This document shows, one piece after another, positions 36,842-47,158 of a DNA stretch of 64,000 nt. The position numbers and the translations under genes were made by a program. How positions within the stretch are numbered: position 1 is the stretch's first letter; every line of letters begins with the position of its first letter. The DNA comes from Pseudocolwellia agarivorans (GTDB lineage: Bacteria; Pseudomonadota; Gammaproteobacteria; Enterobacterales; Alteromonadaceae). Location: the NCBI RefSeq assembly GCF_002000085.1, contig NZ_MUZU01000010.1, positions 1 to 64,000 on the forward strand, read 5' to 3'. Below the pieces are notes generated by a model, which made no database searches, was not told where the DNA came from, and was given only the letters and a program-made list of their open reading frames with translations.

Positions 36842-38341
36842 ATGAAGAAAATAGTAATTGTTGGTGGCGGTACTGCTGGCTGGTTAACAGCGTCAATCAT
36901 AGCCGCACATCATAAAAGCAACTTGTTAGAAGTTACGCTAATCGAATCTTCTGAAATACCAACTATTGGTGTTGGTGAAGGCACTTGGCCCACCATGAAA
37001 AACACTCTTCAAGATATCGGTTTAAAAGAAAGCGACGTATTTAAAAAGTGTCATGCTGCGTTTAAACAAGGTGGTAAGTTTGTTGAGTGGGTACATGGTA
37101 ATGGCGATTTTTATTATCATCCATTTACTGTTCCACTAGGCTATGGCCGTATTGATTTAGCACCCTATGTTAATAACATTGAAGAATATGCTGTAGAGTC
37201 TAATTTTCAACATCATTTATGTGAAGCGGGTTTAGCACCAAGAACGTTTGCTGAAGGAGAGTATCAAGGTCCTTGTAACTATGCTTATCATTTAGATGCC
37301 GGTGAACTTGGTGTTATGTTGAAAGAGCACTGCATTAAAACGCTCAATGTTAAACACATTGTTGATACGATGAAAAACTCAACACTGAGTAACGATGGTA
37401 ATATTGAATCTATTTCATTAAATAGCCATGGTAATATAAAAGCTGACTTATTTGTAGATTGTACCGGAGCATCCTCACTATTATTGGGCAAAGCATTAGG
37501 CGTTCCGTTTAAACACGTTGATGATATTTTATTTAATGATCGTGCAATTGCAATGCAAGTTCCCTATGAAAATGATGATGATCCTGTTGCCACTCATACT
37601 ATCGCAACAGCGCAAAACTCAGGCTGGATTTGGGATATAGGACTCACTAATCGCAGAGGGGTAGGTCATGTTTATTCAAGTAAATTTATGACTGATGGAG
37701 AAGCAGAGAGTAATTTACGTGCGTATATTGGTAAACCAGCAGAAGGGTTAACGGCTCGTAAAATTAGTTATCAGCCAGGTCATAGAGAAAAATTTTGGGA
37801 AAAGAACTGTATTGCCGTTGGAATGGCGGCAGGTTTTGTGGAGCCTTTAGAAGCTACCGCTATTATGTTAGTTGAAATTTCGGCTCGTTATATTGCTGAA
37901 AATTTCCCTGCGGATAATCATATTATGCCCATTGTTGCTAAGCGTTTTAATAAGCAAATGGATTATAGATGGAGCCGAATTTTAGACTTTTTAAAGTTAC
38001 ATTATATGTTAACTAAGCGTCCGGAACCTTATTGGCAAGCTCATTGTGATCCGAAAACCATTCCTGAATCATTAAAAGAAGACTTAGAAATATGGAAATT
38101 TAAAGGGCCTACCATTAGTGATTTTCAAGGGGCTAATGAGTTATTCCCTGCAGCAAGTTATCAATATGTATTGTATGGTATGGGGTTTAAGCCTGATTTT
38201 ACCCAGCAAGCTTATTTATACCAACAGCATCAACAAGCTGAGCGTTTAATTCAACGGAACGAACAACTTACCGAACAAATGCTACAAACATTACAACCAC
38301 ATCGAGTGTTTATAAATCAGTGGTTAGCTTCCACAACATAA
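36842..38341 (+). CDS. flavin-dependent tryptophan-halogenase-like protein
   Basis: The 499-residue protein has the FAD-binding GGGTAGW motif at residues 8-14 and the halogenase Lys region HAAFKQGGKFVEW (Lys75/Lys79). A later segment reads SGWIWDIGL (262-267), where true tryptophan halogenases have WxWxIP. This subfamily is commonly found beside TonB receptors and SapC proteins in marine carbohydrate loci, and its reaction is unknown. I start at ATG 36842, because the in-frame ATG at 36830 has no ribosome site while AGG lies four bases before 36842. It is followed by sapC-like and SSS symporter genes on the same strand. Confidence 0.82.
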   Translation: MKKIVIVGGGTAGWLTASIIAAHHKSNLLEVTLIESSEIPTIGVGEGTWPTMKNTLQDIGLKESDVFKKCHAAFKQGGKFVEWVHGNGDFYYHPFTVPLGYGRIDLAPYVNNIEEYAVESNFQHHLCEAGLAPRTFAEGEYQGPCNYAYHLDAGELGVMLKEHCIKTLNVKHIVDTMKNSTLSNDGNIESISLNSHGNIKADLFVDCTGASSLLLGKALGVPFKHVDDILFNDRAIAMQVPYENDDDPVATHTIATAQNSGWIWDIGLTNRRGVGHVYSSKFMTDGEAESNLRAYIGKPAEGLTARKISYQPGHREKFWEKNCIAVGMAAGFVEPLEATAIMLVEISARYIAENFPADNHIMPIVAKRFNKQMDYRWSRILDFLKLHYMLTKRPEPYWQAHCDPKTIPESLKEDLEIWKFKGPTISDFQGANELFPAASYQYVLYGMGFKPDFTQQAYLYQQHQQAERLIQRNEQLTEQMLQTLQPHRVFINQWLASTT

Positions 38342-38372
38342 ACTAAAAATAATGAATTAAAAGAAGAGTTAT

Positions 38373-39134
38373 ATGGCTGAATTAATAGAATTAAGTAGTA
38401 AGCAACATGCTAATTTGAAAGTAAATATTCATGCTGAAGCAGATTTTGCTAGCAATCAACATGTAATGAACTTACGCGTATCTGAAGTAGGTATGTCGGT
38501 GAGTAGTTTTCCTGTTTTTTTTACTCGGAATCCTCAAAACGGTGAATGGGGAATATCCGCAGTTACCAGTTTTGAAGCCGGTAAAAATTTGTTTGTTGAG
38601 AGCCAACAATGGACTGCAACGTATAAACCTAATGGCATGCAAACATATCCCTTATATTTAATGCGCTCACCTAAAAACGATAACAGCTACACCATAGGTA
38701 TAGATGAGTCTAATCCTGTATTTTCAATAGAAGAGGGAGAGCAATTTTTTGATCTCGATGGTAAAGCAACCCCTTATTTACATCAGAAAACTAAGTTATT
38801 AGAAGCTGATATCAAAAACGATATGCAAACTTACGAATTTACTAAGCATATCGATAGTTTAAATTTATTTAAAGCTATTGATTTATTGGTAAGTTACGAA
38901 AATGGTACGGTTCAAACCCTTAAAGGCTTACACACCATTGATGAAGATAAGTTACAAGCGCTTACGGCCGAGCAATTATTTGAGTTAAATAGAAAAGGTT
39001 ATTTATCACCGATCCACGCCATGTTGCTATCTATATATCAACTAAATTTACTGGTAAATAAAAACAATGCTAATACTGATTTTTTACCTGTAAAAAATAT
39101 AAAGTTAGAAATTAACCGACCTAATCACATATAA
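38373..39134 (+). CDS. SapC-family protein
   Basis: The 253-residue protein matches the SapC family. It starts with a conserved polar N-terminal domain, and sequence features include FPVFFTRNPQNGEWGISAV, YPLYLMRSPKNDNSYTIGID and a late ELNRKGYLSPIHAMLLS. Despite the name (from a Campylobacter S-layer locus), the function in Proteobacteria is unclear. There the gene regularly accompanies TonB receptors and halogenase-like proteins, as here. The gap to the halogenase gene is 31 bp, indicating one transcript. No signal peptide or membrane segment is visible. Confidence 0.82.
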   Translation: MAELIELSSKQHANLKVNIHAEADFASNQHVMNLRVSEVGMSVSSFPVFFTRNPQNGEWGISAVTSFEAGKNLFVESQQWTATYKPNGMQTYPLYLMRSPKNDNSYTIGIDESNPVFSIEEGEQFFDLDGKATPYLHQKTKLLEADIKNDMQTYEFTKHIDSLNLFKAIDLLVSYENGTVQTLKGLHTIDEDKLQALTAEQLFELNRKGYLSPIHAMLLSIYQLNLLVNKNNANTDFLPVKNIKLEINRPNHI

Positions 39135-39218
39135 AAAACAAAAATTTAAACAAAACAAACAACAAGCAAAATTATTATCCCTCAATAGTATGAATAATAA
39201 ATAAGCAGAGGAAATAGA

Positions 39219-40685
39219 ATGTCAGAAAACTTGATACAAATATCAGTATTTTTATTGGTTACCGCCTTAATTGCGTTGTTAACCTATTTAAAATGTAGAG
39301 GTCACGGTAGAGGTAAGGGCAAAGATCAACAAAATAAAGAATACTTTTTAGCTGGAGGAGGCTTAGCTTGGTATTTTGTTGCAGGTTCAATCACTCTTAC
39401 AAATTTGAGTACCGATCAGCTAGTCGGTTCAAATGGTAATCAAATGGCATTGCTCGCGTGGTGGGAGTTTGCTGCCGTACTTGGTTTGTTTCTTCTTGCT
39501 AAAGTATTTCTTCCTGTTTATTACAAGTATAACTGTACTACCACGACTGAATTATTAGAAAAGCGATATAACAATAAGCATATCAGAGCGGTTATTGGCA
39601 CAATGTTTTTTTTAAGTAGTGCGCTTATTTTCTGTCCTGCCGTAATTTATAGTGGTGCATTGTTTATGCAAACCATGTTTCAGGTAGACATTCCAATTAT
39701 GTATATTGCCACAGCATTTGCTGCTGTAGGTGCTATGTATGCTATTTTTGGTGGTCTTCGTGCTGTTGCCGTGTCTGATACATACTCAGGTGTTTTATTA
39801 CTTGGTATGGCTATTACCGTTGTATTTTTATCATTAAACGCGATTGATTATGATTTTTCAGGTATACCGGCTGATCGTTTAACCTTTATTGGTGCTGACG
39901 ATTCACCTATTCCTTGGCATACATTACTAACAGGTATGATTTTTATTCAAATGTTTTACTGGGGAACAAATCAAGTTATTACTCAACGTGCTATGGCCGC
40001 GCCTAACTTGAAAGAAGCACAAAAAGGTGTTTTTGCAGCAATAGGTATTCGTATTGTTATCGTACCAGCAATTATTGTTATACCAGGTATTATTTCATAC
40101 AAGCTTTATGGTGATATTGGTGATGCCGCTTACGGACAAATAGTGGGCGATTTATTACCTGCATGGTTATCAGGTATATTCGCAGCAGCAATGGCTGCAG
40201 CCGTGTTATCTACTTATAACAGTAACCTAAATTCAGCAACGGCATTGTACGTGTGTGATATTCACGAACCTTATATAAACGACGACATTAATGTACCTAA
40301 GTTAAGTGCTTGGATCACTGTAGCACTTACGTTTATATCCCTTGCTCTTGTACCTTTGTATCAACAAGCAGATAGTATTCTTAACTTATTACAACAGTTA
40401 TGGGGCCTATTTAGTATGCCTATATTATCTATTTTTATTGTAGGTCTCTTATTTAAAGGAGTTCATGCAAATGCAGGTATTGCAGCGGTTTTCTTTGGTG
40501 TAATTTTATATGGTTCAGTATCTTTTGAATTCTCACCATTTCATGCTCCTTTTGGTCTACATTATATCCACCTTATGTTTTTCACTTTAATTGCTTGTGT
40601 AGCATTTGCATTATTAGTGAACAAATTTATATTTGGTGGTACAGCCAGTTTCGCATCTAAAAATGATGAGCTTATTGCTGAATAA
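39219..40685 (+). CDS. sodium:solute symporter (SSS/SGLT type)
   Basis: The 488-residue inner-membrane protein has 13-14 predicted helices. Family markers include AGGGLAWYFVAGSITLTNLS early (the sodium-site helix region) and GGLRAVAVSDTYSGVLLLG in the middle, typical of SGLT-like sugar carriers. It lies 84 bp after the SapC gene in the same orientation and is followed by a terminator, so it closes a four-gene stretch that starts with the TonB receptor. A monosaccharide (galactose would fit the locus) or glycoside is the likely cargo. This is inference from context. Confidence 0.88.
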   Translation: MSENLIQISVFLLVTALIALLTYLKCRGHGRGKGKDQQNKEYFLAGGGLAWYFVAGSITLTNLSTDQLVGSNGNQMALLAWWEFAAVLGLFLLAKVFLPVYYKYNCTTTTELLEKRYNNKHIRAVIGTMFFLSSALIFCPAVIYSGALFMQTMFQVDIPIMYIATAFAAVGAMYAIFGGLRAVAVSDTYSGVLLLGMAITVVFLSLNAIDYDFSGIPADRLTFIGADDSPIPWHTLLTGMIFIQMFYWGTNQVITQRAMAAPNLKEAQKGVFAAIGIRIVIVPAIIVIPGIISYKLYGDIGDAAYGQIVGDLLPAWLSGIFAAAMAAAVLSTYNSNLNSATALYVCDIHEPYINDDINVPKLSAWITVALTFISLALVPLYQQADSILNLLQQLWGLFSMPILSIFIVGLLFKGVHANAGIAAVFFGVILYGSVSFEFSPFHAPFGLHYIHLMFFTLIACVAFALLVNKFIFGGTASFASKNDELIAE

Positions 40686-40700
40686 ATATTTAAATAATAT

Positions 40701-40733
40701 AAAAAGTCGTTAATAAATTTAGCGACTTTTTAT
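40701..40733 (+). terminator. terminator after the SSS symporter
   Basis: AAAAAGTCG(T)...(G)CGACTTTTT folds into a stem with a T-run, about 15 bp past the stop. Confidence 0.85.
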
Positions 40734-41133
40734 TATTAGGTTGTAAAAAAGCACGGCAATATTCTCATATACTATTCAAATAACTTTCACGCTGTTTTTA
40801 TTACATTTGTAAAATTTAAATACTAATTTTATTAGCTGTTATCAAGACGTTTTCAATGTTTCCTTTGTTTTTAAGTTGCTCGTATTTAAATGGGTTGCTT
40901 CATATCATGTCTTTTTTTGTTGTTATTTATGTTAAGTTGTTAACATTTAAATATAAAATATCCAATGGGTGTTTTCTTTTTGTGTTTGCATTTGATTTTT
41001 TGTTTTTATATTTAATTCTTTGAATTGTGTTTTTTTTATGCTTTACTAAAAATGTTAATCGGGGAAATAAAGTTTATTTTGGCAAAAAGTAAACTTTAAA
41101 TTTTAATAACAAAAGATAAAAATAAGGAATGGA
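40734..41133. other. T-rich intergenic region upstream of the GH16 gene
   Basis: About 400 bases, very T-rich on the plus strand. No ORF, RNA gene or clear operator was recognised. It must hold the promoter of the GH16 gene. AAATAAGGAATGG supplies its ribosome site (AAGGA). Confidence 0.4.
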
Positions 41134-41988
41134 ATGAAAACTAATCTTAAAAACATAATAAAATCTATACCTGTATTGGTTGCTATGTCAGTTAGTGCAA
41201 CAAGCTATGCTGCAACTCCAAATGTTGATGGAGAAGGTTTTTGGCTGATCAATAACTCAGGCTTTACTTTTGATTCAAATGTTAGTGATGAGTTTAACCA
41301 ACCGGGACAATGGCAAACGCCTGATACAAGTAAATGGAATCGTTATCATCCAACGGGGTGGGCGGGTAATAACAGTTTTACATACACCAATAATCTAGCT
41401 TACACACATCAAGGTAATTTAGTTTTAGAAGCAAGACCTGGTGGTTTTGTTGGTGATAAACACACCACAGGTATTGTATCTAGTAAACAAAACCTAAAAC
41501 ATGGTTATTTTGAAGTAAGAGCTAAAGCAGCTAATAATAATATTGCTAGTAGCTTTTGGTTTTTTAATCGCAACCCTGTAAATGGTGAACAGTACGAAAT
41601 TGATGTTTATGAGCATTTCCCATACGTAGGTTGGAATGATCATAAGAAAAGTAAAAGTAATATTCATCACTTTGTTTGGAGCCAAGCAACAGGTAATGTG
41701 GATCAAACCCCAAATTATAGTTATGCCGCTACAATCGACAATAATGGTGTAAATACTGGCTGGCATACTTATGGTGTAATGCGAACACCTGCTGGGATCT
41801 ACTTTTACGTTGATGGTAAAAAAGTAAGAACTATATGGAAAAGTGCTGTTAACGCTGCTGATTATCCTGGTGATGTTGATATGCCAGTAATTTTAGATAT
41901 TTTAGTTTACGATTGGCAGGCTGGTGATAACGAACCTAGACAAGAGCGTTCATATTACCAAGTTGACTACTTTAGAGCTTGGCGCTAA
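41134..41988 (+). CDS. secreted GH16 glycoside hydrolase (galactanase type)
   Basis: The 284-residue precursor has a signal peptide (to about residue 26, TSYAA) and a single GH16 jelly-roll domain without a carbohydrate-binding module. The active site reads EIDVYE (E155, D157, E160), the ExDxxE form with a beta-bulge seen in agarases, porphyranases, carrageenases and laminarinases. The surroundings FWFFNRNPVNGEQY and LVYDWQAGDN lie on the cleft. The neighbouring GH42, GH36 and TonB receptors favour a red-algal galactan. Which one (agar, porphyran, carrageenan) cannot be decided from the sequence by eye. It is monocistronic, with a terminator after it. Confidence 0.85.
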   Translation: MKTNLKNIIKSIPVLVAMSVSATSYAATPNVDGEGFWLINNSGFTFDSNVSDEFNQPGQWQTPDTSKWNRYHPTGWAGNNSFTYTNNLAYTHQGNLVLEARPGGFVGDKHTTGIVSSKQNLKHGYFEVRAKAANNNIASSFWFFNRNPVNGEQYEIDVYEHFPYVGWNDHKKSKSNIHHFVWSQATGNVDQTPNYSYAATIDNNGVNTGWHTYGVMRTPAGIYFYVDGKKVRTIWKSAVNAADYPGDVDMPVILDILVYDWQAGDNEPRQERSYYQVDYFRAWR

Positions 41989-42029
41989 GTTATTTTGTAC
42001 GTATTTTCTTAGAACATTAATAGATAATA

Positions 42030-42056
42030 AATAGTCGGTATAGGCCGGCTATTTAT
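42030..42056 (+). terminator. terminator after the GH16 gene
   Basis: AATAGTCGG/CCGGCTATT pairs (one G-U) around a 6-nt loop and is followed by TATTTAA. Confidence 0.65.
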
Positions 42057-42793
42057 TTAACATTATTTATTAATTGCGTTATAAATTTATTATATTGACT
42101 TTATAACTTTTTATTCCAGCTAAAACCCCCATCGCTTTTAGAATATAAAAAACACTCATCTTCTAACAAACATATACACGTTACCATTCAAGTGCGCGTT
42201 TCAGTGGGAACTAAAAAAAATTTAGGCACATATTTTACGTTCCAAACAAAATCTAAAGTCTACATCCATGTAGGAACCTGACTAAAGTTAATAACAAAGC
42301 ATAAATTGTTTTTAGACCCATCGAAGAAGCGCTTGAGTAAAAGCGATTATTTTATATTTGCAATACTGATTAGCGGATTTTTGTTTTAGTTTCGTCTTAT
42401 AGTGCGAGACCAAAAAATAAAATAATAAAAGCGTATTCAAATGAAACAAAATTTACATTAGAGCCCTAAAAATTTTTTAACTTTCATTTTATTGTTTGTT
42501 TTAGTTTTTAGTTGTGCCTTGTAGTCAATTAACATTTCTAAATCATTTTACTCTAAACTAAAAAGTTAAAACTGAATGGCTTAATGAAACAATGCATAGT
42601 AAGCGGGTGCATAATATGTTTCAAATGAATAAGTAGATACAAACCCAAAATTACGTATCTGGCAATACCACCTTAAAAAAGTACTTTAAAAATAGCTAAA
42701 AGGTATTAAGTTGCATTTTGGTCTCACCGAGAGCGTGATGATTGTTATCACGCAAAACAACAAAACATAATGACAATTGGTGAGAATAAAAAC
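42057..42793. promoter_or_regulatory. long leader/intergenic region before the second TonB receptor
   Basis: Over 700 bases contain no ORF that I can support. A hairpin with arms GCGTGAT (42733-42739) and ATCACGC (42747-42753) lies 40 bp before the start codon. A 10-bp inverted pair GAGACCAAAA (42406-42415) and TTTTGGTCTC (42716-42725) brackets about 300 bases. A small palindrome CTACATCCATGTAG is near 42272. It could be a long regulated 5' leader; no known riboswitch was recognised. Confidence 0.4.
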
Positions 42794-45517
42794 ATGAAAA
42801 AACCATTACAAAACACATTAAAAACAAGCTTAAGCGCAATTGCCCTAATTGTTAGTGGGCAAGGTTTAGCACAAGAAACTGAAACTAAAGAAGTAAAAAA
42901 AGCTCCAGAAGTTGAACTTATTCAAGTAGTCGGTATACGTTCAAGTTTAGAGCAAGCTGTTTTAACCAAAAGAATGTCTCCTGTTATTACGGATGTGATC
43001 AGTTCTACCGAGTTAGGACGATTTCCTGATGAAAACGTAGCTGAGTCCTTACAACGTATTACCGGTGTACAAATTGAACGAGTACGTGGTGAAGGCTCGC
43101 GCGTTAGTATTAGGGGGCTACCACCAACGTTTACACTAACAACATTAAATGATCGCAGTTTAGCATCAGCTTTCGCTTTAGATTATTTAGGTACGGCGTC
43201 ACGTAATTTTGAGTTTTCTTCATTACCTTCTGAATTTGTAAGCTCACTCGAAGTACATAAAACACCAATGGCATCCCTTCAAGAGGGAGGCTTGTCGGGT
43301 ACAGTAGTTGTACGTACTCATAGTCCCATCGACATCGGTAAAAGAAAGTTTGCATTCTCAGCGCAAGGAGCGCATGAATCTAATTCAGGAAAATTAGCTC
43401 CAAGAATGTCAGGCATGTATTCTGATGTATTTGCTGACGGTAAAGTAGGTGTGAGTATTGGGGCTGCTTATACTGAGAGAAATGCAGAATCTCATTCTTC
43501 ATTAAGTCGAGGTTTTCGAAAATCACGTAACTACACACAAAACTTATTATTACTTGAAAAATTTGAAGAAGAGAAAGAAAGAACGAGCCTAATTGGCCGT
43601 ATAGAATATGAGCCATTAGACAATTTACGTTTATACACTGAAGTTTTCCAAACTGAACTTGATAATTTATCTATTCGGAGTCAAACCGCTTATAACTTTG
43701 GTAATACCGTAGGCCGTATTAATGATACAAGTGCTGAACAAGTTATTGAAAGTGGAACAATTCGACAAGATGTCGATGGTAATTTACTTACCACTAAAAC
43801 AGAACTTACTAATGTTGAAGTTCGCCCTGGTGGTCGCTATCAATCAAGACAAGGTAAAACAACAGCTTATGCCTTTGGCGGAAAGTATGAATTTGACAAT
43901 TGGTTGATTGATGGTGAGTTAAGTTACTCAAAGTCAGATCAAATAGGTGATGGTTTAAATATTTTATCACGTGGTTATATTAGTCAAGCAGGTTACGATA
44001 CTACATTAGATGACGAAATGACCTCGTTAATTTTATCTGATGCTGCACAGTTAGAAGTTGATGATCCAAACAACTATGAGTTTCTCAGTTTTTTTGGTGA
44101 GTTCGGTAGTGAAATTGAAGACGAAATTAGTAGTTTACGATTTGATGTAACACGACATTTTGATGATGGATTTTTCACATCGATAAAGTTTGGTGCATCA
44201 ATCAAGACACAAGAACAATACGGGATCTCAAAACGACTTGATGTAGATAAAGCTGAATTCGCAAGTATTATGGGCTTAACCTCTAATGGTGCTGGTGGAT
44301 ACAATGGCGCTCCAGTTATTGAGCTTGTTGGAGCGGGGAGTGGCGATTTTCTTGATGGTTACAGCGGTGCAGCTTATGTTCCTGATATGTTTTTAAGAGC
44401 TAAAACACGCAGTGTTGTTGAATCATTTAGCCGCACAGAATTGACTAATATGGGGACTATGAGTACAAACGAAACTGGTACTATTGATGCTAAAGAAGAT
44501 ATTCTTTCATATTATGTTCAAGCTGATTTTTCAACTTTAGATGATAGATTAACGGGTAACTTTGGTTTACGTATTGTTGAAACCGATCAAGAAACTAGCG
44601 GTATTGCACCTGACTTATCTGCAATAACGTTTCAGCCAGATGCCGGTGCGCTAATCACAATACCAGCAGGTGGCCCAATTGATGTTTCGCGTAGTTACAC
44701 AGATACGTTACCTTCACTTAACTTAGCTTATGAAGTTAATGAAGATGTAGTAGCAAGGTTCTCAGCTTCTCGCACTATGTCACGACCAGCACTTGCCCAA
44801 ATTTCTCCATCTACTACTGCGAACAATGTTCCACCTACACTTAATACGAATAATCCGTACTTAGACCCTTTCCGTTCTAATAACTTTGATATGTCACTAG
44901 AATGGTATTTCGATAATGCTTCTATTTTATCAGCAACATTATTCCAAAAAGAGCTCGTGTCTTTAATTGAAAGAGAAACTAACAATGAAGACCTAAATAT
45001 TATTGAATTATCATCAGACGGTTCGCAAAGAACAATAACGGAAGAGTTTGTAGTTAATACCTTTAAAAATGGAGAAGGGGTTGATATGAAAGGTATTGAG
45101 CTTACTTTCCAACATAACTTCTCTAATTTACCGGGTATATTAAGTAATATGGGAACCATGCTTAACTACACATACATTGATAACTCTGAGCCTGAAAAGG
45201 TAACTGGTGCATCTGAAAATAACTTCAATGCCAGTGGTTATTATGAAGGTGATAAACTTTCTGTAAGATTATCTTATACGTGGAGAGATGACTTTTTAAT
45301 TAATGCGGGTGCGCAAGAAGGCTTTGGTCGTTATATCAAAGCTTCAGGCGTGTTAGATGGCAATATTTCTTACGATGTTACTGAAAATGTATCTGTTGTT
45401 ATTGAAGCGATTAATTTATTAGATACACCAACAGCATCTGTTGATGGAAATGGTTATCCGGCTATTTATGAAGATAATGGTCGCCGTTTACTGTTTGGTG
45501 TAAAAGGTAATTTCTAA
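42794..45517 (+). CDS. TonB-dependent outer-membrane receptor
   Basis: The 907-residue precursor starts MKKPLQNTLKTSLSAIALIV, a signal peptide ending near GLAQ. I prefer ATG 42794 to the in-frame ATG at 42770 because the signal peptide then sits at the N-terminus and GGTGAG precedes it. The plug (about 50-180) contains LGRFPDENVAESLQRITGV and SVRIRGLPP-like segments, and the barrel ends RRLLFGVKGNF. It is in the same TIGR01782-type family as the receptor at 33850-36606 but clearly diverged. It sits between the GH16 enzyme and a MelB-type symporter, so it probably imports galactan oligosaccharides. Confidence 0.92.
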   Translation: MKKPLQNTLKTSLSAIALIVSGQGLAQETETKEVKKAPEVELIQVVGIRSSLEQAVLTKRMSPVITDVISSTELGRFPDENVAESLQRITGVQIERVRGEGSRVSIRGLPPTFTLTTLNDRSLASAFALDYLGTASRNFEFSSLPSEFVSSLEVHKTPMASLQEGGLSGTVVVRTHSPIDIGKRKFAFSAQGAHESNSGKLAPRMSGMYSDVFADGKVGVSIGAAYTERNAESHSSLSRGFRKSRNYTQNLLLLEKFEEEKERTSLIGRIEYEPLDNLRLYTEVFQTELDNLSIRSQTAYNFGNTVGRINDTSAEQVIESGTIRQDVDGNLLTTKTELTNVEVRPGGRYQSRQGKTTAYAFGGKYEFDNWLIDGELSYSKSDQIGDGLNILSRGYISQAGYDTTLDDEMTSLILSDAAQLEVDDPNNYEFLSFFGEFGSEIEDEISSLRFDVTRHFDDGFFTSIKFGASIKTQEQYGISKRLDVDKAEFASIMGLTSNGAGGYNGAPVIELVGAGSGDFLDGYSGAAYVPDMFLRAKTRSVVESFSRTELTNMGTMSTNETGTIDAKEDILSYYVQADFSTLDDRLTGNFGLRIVETDQETSGIAPDLSAITFQPDAGALITIPAGGPIDVSRSYTDTLPSLNLAYEVNEDVVARFSASRTMSRPALAQISPSTTANNVPPTLNTNNPYLDPFRSNNFDMSLEWYFDNASILSATLFQKELVSLIERETNNEDLNIIELSSDGSQRTITEEFVVNTFKNGEGVDMKGIELTFQHNFSNLPGILSNMGTMLNYTYIDNSEPEKVTGASENNFNASGYYEGDKLSVRLSYTWRDDFLINAGAQEGFGRYIKASGVLDGNISYDVTENVSVVIEAINLLDTPTASVDGNGYPAIYEDNGRRLLFGVKGNF

Positions 45518-45598
45518 AAAGCTGAACAGTATAGATTAATTATTTGAGGTGTTAGTAACAAACGTTGTGTTAGCACCAAACTAAAGTCATATATTTCA

Positions 45599-45647
45599 AA
45601 CGGTCTTTGAGTTTATTAGCGTAATGATTCAAGGCCGTTTTTTATTG
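45599..45647 (+). terminator. terminator after the second TonB receptor
   Basis: AACGGTCTTTGA and TCAAGGCCGTT pair with small mismatches and are followed by TTTTTTATT. Confidence 0.75.
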
Positions 45648-45710
45648 CTTATGTAATATAAAGCAGCATGCTTTTATATTGTTTAAACAAGTAGAAGTAT
45701 GCCTAAATAA

Positions 45711-45741
45711 AAAGCCGTTTTTCAATTTAAAAAACGGCTTT
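45711..45741. terminator. bidirectional terminator between convergent genes
   Basis: AAAGCCGTTTTT and AAAAACGGCTTT form a perfect stem with flanking A and T runs. It ends the minus-strand symporter gene just after its stop at 45752. Confidence 0.85.
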
Positions 45742-45751
45742 AATATTATTA

Positions 45752-47158
45752 CTACTGGGTGACTTGTTCTGTTGATTTATTGTTAGTTTCTACTGATTCA
45801 GCGTCATACTTATTCATTAATTCGTTTTGTACATTTTGATGAAATTTACCATTCAATTTATAGTAACGAAAATAAATAATTAATGTGATAGCAAAGAAAA
45901 AAGTAGGTAAGCCAATCATTATCCACTTCATACCCGTGATCGTTTCAGCGCTTTGTTCCACGTTAGGCACATAATTTACCCAAGTTAAAACAATCCCTAT
46001 AAAGAAGCCAGCGAAGGCTGAACCTGCTTTTACCACCATAGTTTGTACAGCATAAGCAATACTTTCACAGCGTACATTGAGTTTATATTCGCCGTAATCT
46101 ACTGTGTCAGCTACCATAATAACTTGTAATACCCAAAATAAGGCCATACCAATGTTAAATAAAATACCTGCAAGTGAGATTAAAATAACGTTTTGTGGAT
46201 CGTAAACACCAATATAGATAAGTAAACCACTACCTAAAATAGGCATAAGTGACGCACCAGCCCATAAAACTTGGCGAGAAAACCACAATGACAGTTTAGG
46301 AAACAATACTAAAGTTAATAAATTTGCTGCACCAGCATATGCAAGGTAGTAAGGGAATAATTCAGGATCGCCCACCACATAGGTAAAGTAATAAATAGCA
46401 AAAGCAAAAATAATATTAGTTGCTACGTTATAGCTCAGAGACATGCCGAGTAGGCTAGATAATTGGTCGTTTTTATAAATAAGCGATACCATAACTTTCA
46501 GTGGTATTTTCTCTTCTTCTGCATCATTAGCATTTGCCGTATATTTTTCTTTAACATTACGTAATGTAACTAAGGTAGAAATTAAGAAAAAGGCGATTAA
46601 TACAAGAGTAAACATTTGAAAGCCAAAGCCTTGATTGTCTTCACCACCAACATAATCAACAAACTTTAATGTAATAGCGCCTGTTAATACATAAGCTAAG
46701 CTGGCAAAAAATCTAGGGTACGGAACAAGTTCTTCACGCTCACGTTTGTCTAAGGTTAGGGTGGGAACTAAAGACCAAAAAGGTATATCCATCAAGGTAT
46801 AAGTCATACCCCATAATATATAGGTTACAGCAACGTATATAACTAAGGTTGTTCCTTCGAAATGATGCGCACTAAATAAAGCAAATAATACAATAGAGTT
46901 TAAAACTGCGCCTATTAAAATCCAAGGCTTAAACTTGCCCCAACGAGAGCGTGTGTTATTAACGATCCAACCCATAATAGGATCATTAAATGCATCCCAA
47001 ATACGGGCGATTAAAAAAATAGTTCCTATAACACCTGCTGAAATGCCTACAACATCCGTGTAATAAAACATGATATAAAGATAAACGATCATAATCGCAA
47101 AATCTTTACCAAAAGCACCAAACCCATAGCTGAGTTTAGTATTTAATGACACACCCAT
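45752..47158 (-). CDS. GPH/MelB-family sugar:cation symporter
   Basis: The 468-residue protein has twelve membrane helices and the glycoside-pentoside-hexuronide family signature. Helix II/loop reads [32 protein letters not shown] (split here at residues 45-76), containing the cation-site Asp residues. GADxVDYGE-like [13 protein letters not shown] lies later. Members carry melibiose, lactose, raffinose or other galactosides. Given the divergent cytoplasmic alpha- and beta-galactosidases downstream, a galactoside (oligogalactan or galactosyl-glycerol) is a sensible cargo. It is transcribed towards the second TonB receptor. Confidence 0.87.
   Translation of the reverse strand: MGVSLNTKLSYGFGAFGKDFAIMIVYLYIMFYYTDVVGISAGVIGTIFLIARIWDAFNDPIMGWIVNNTRSRWGKFKPWILIGAVLNSIVLFALFSAHHFEGTTLVIYVAVTYILWGMTYTLMDIPFWSLVPTLTLDKREREELVPYPRFFASLAYVLTGAITLKFVDYVGGEDNQGFGFQMFTLVLIAFFLISTLVTLRNVKEKYTANANDAEEEKIPLKVMVSLIYKNDQLSSLLGMSLSYNVATNIIFAFAIYYFTYVVGDPELFPYYLAYAGAANLLTLVLFPKLSLWFSRQVLWAGASLMPILGSGLLIYIGVYDPQNVILISLAGILFNIGMALFWVLQVIMVADTVDYGEYKLNVRCESIAYAVQTMVVKAGSAFAGFFIGIVLTWVNYVPNVEQSAETITGMKWIMIGLPTFFFAITLIIYFRYYKLNGKFHQNVQNELMNKYDAESVETNNKSTEQVTQ

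Noticed and set aside
33799-39170. shared AACAACAAGCAA motif before the first TonB receptor and the SSS symporter
   Set aside because: It is a short low-complexity CAA-rich leader, common before highly translated genes; not enough for an operator claim.
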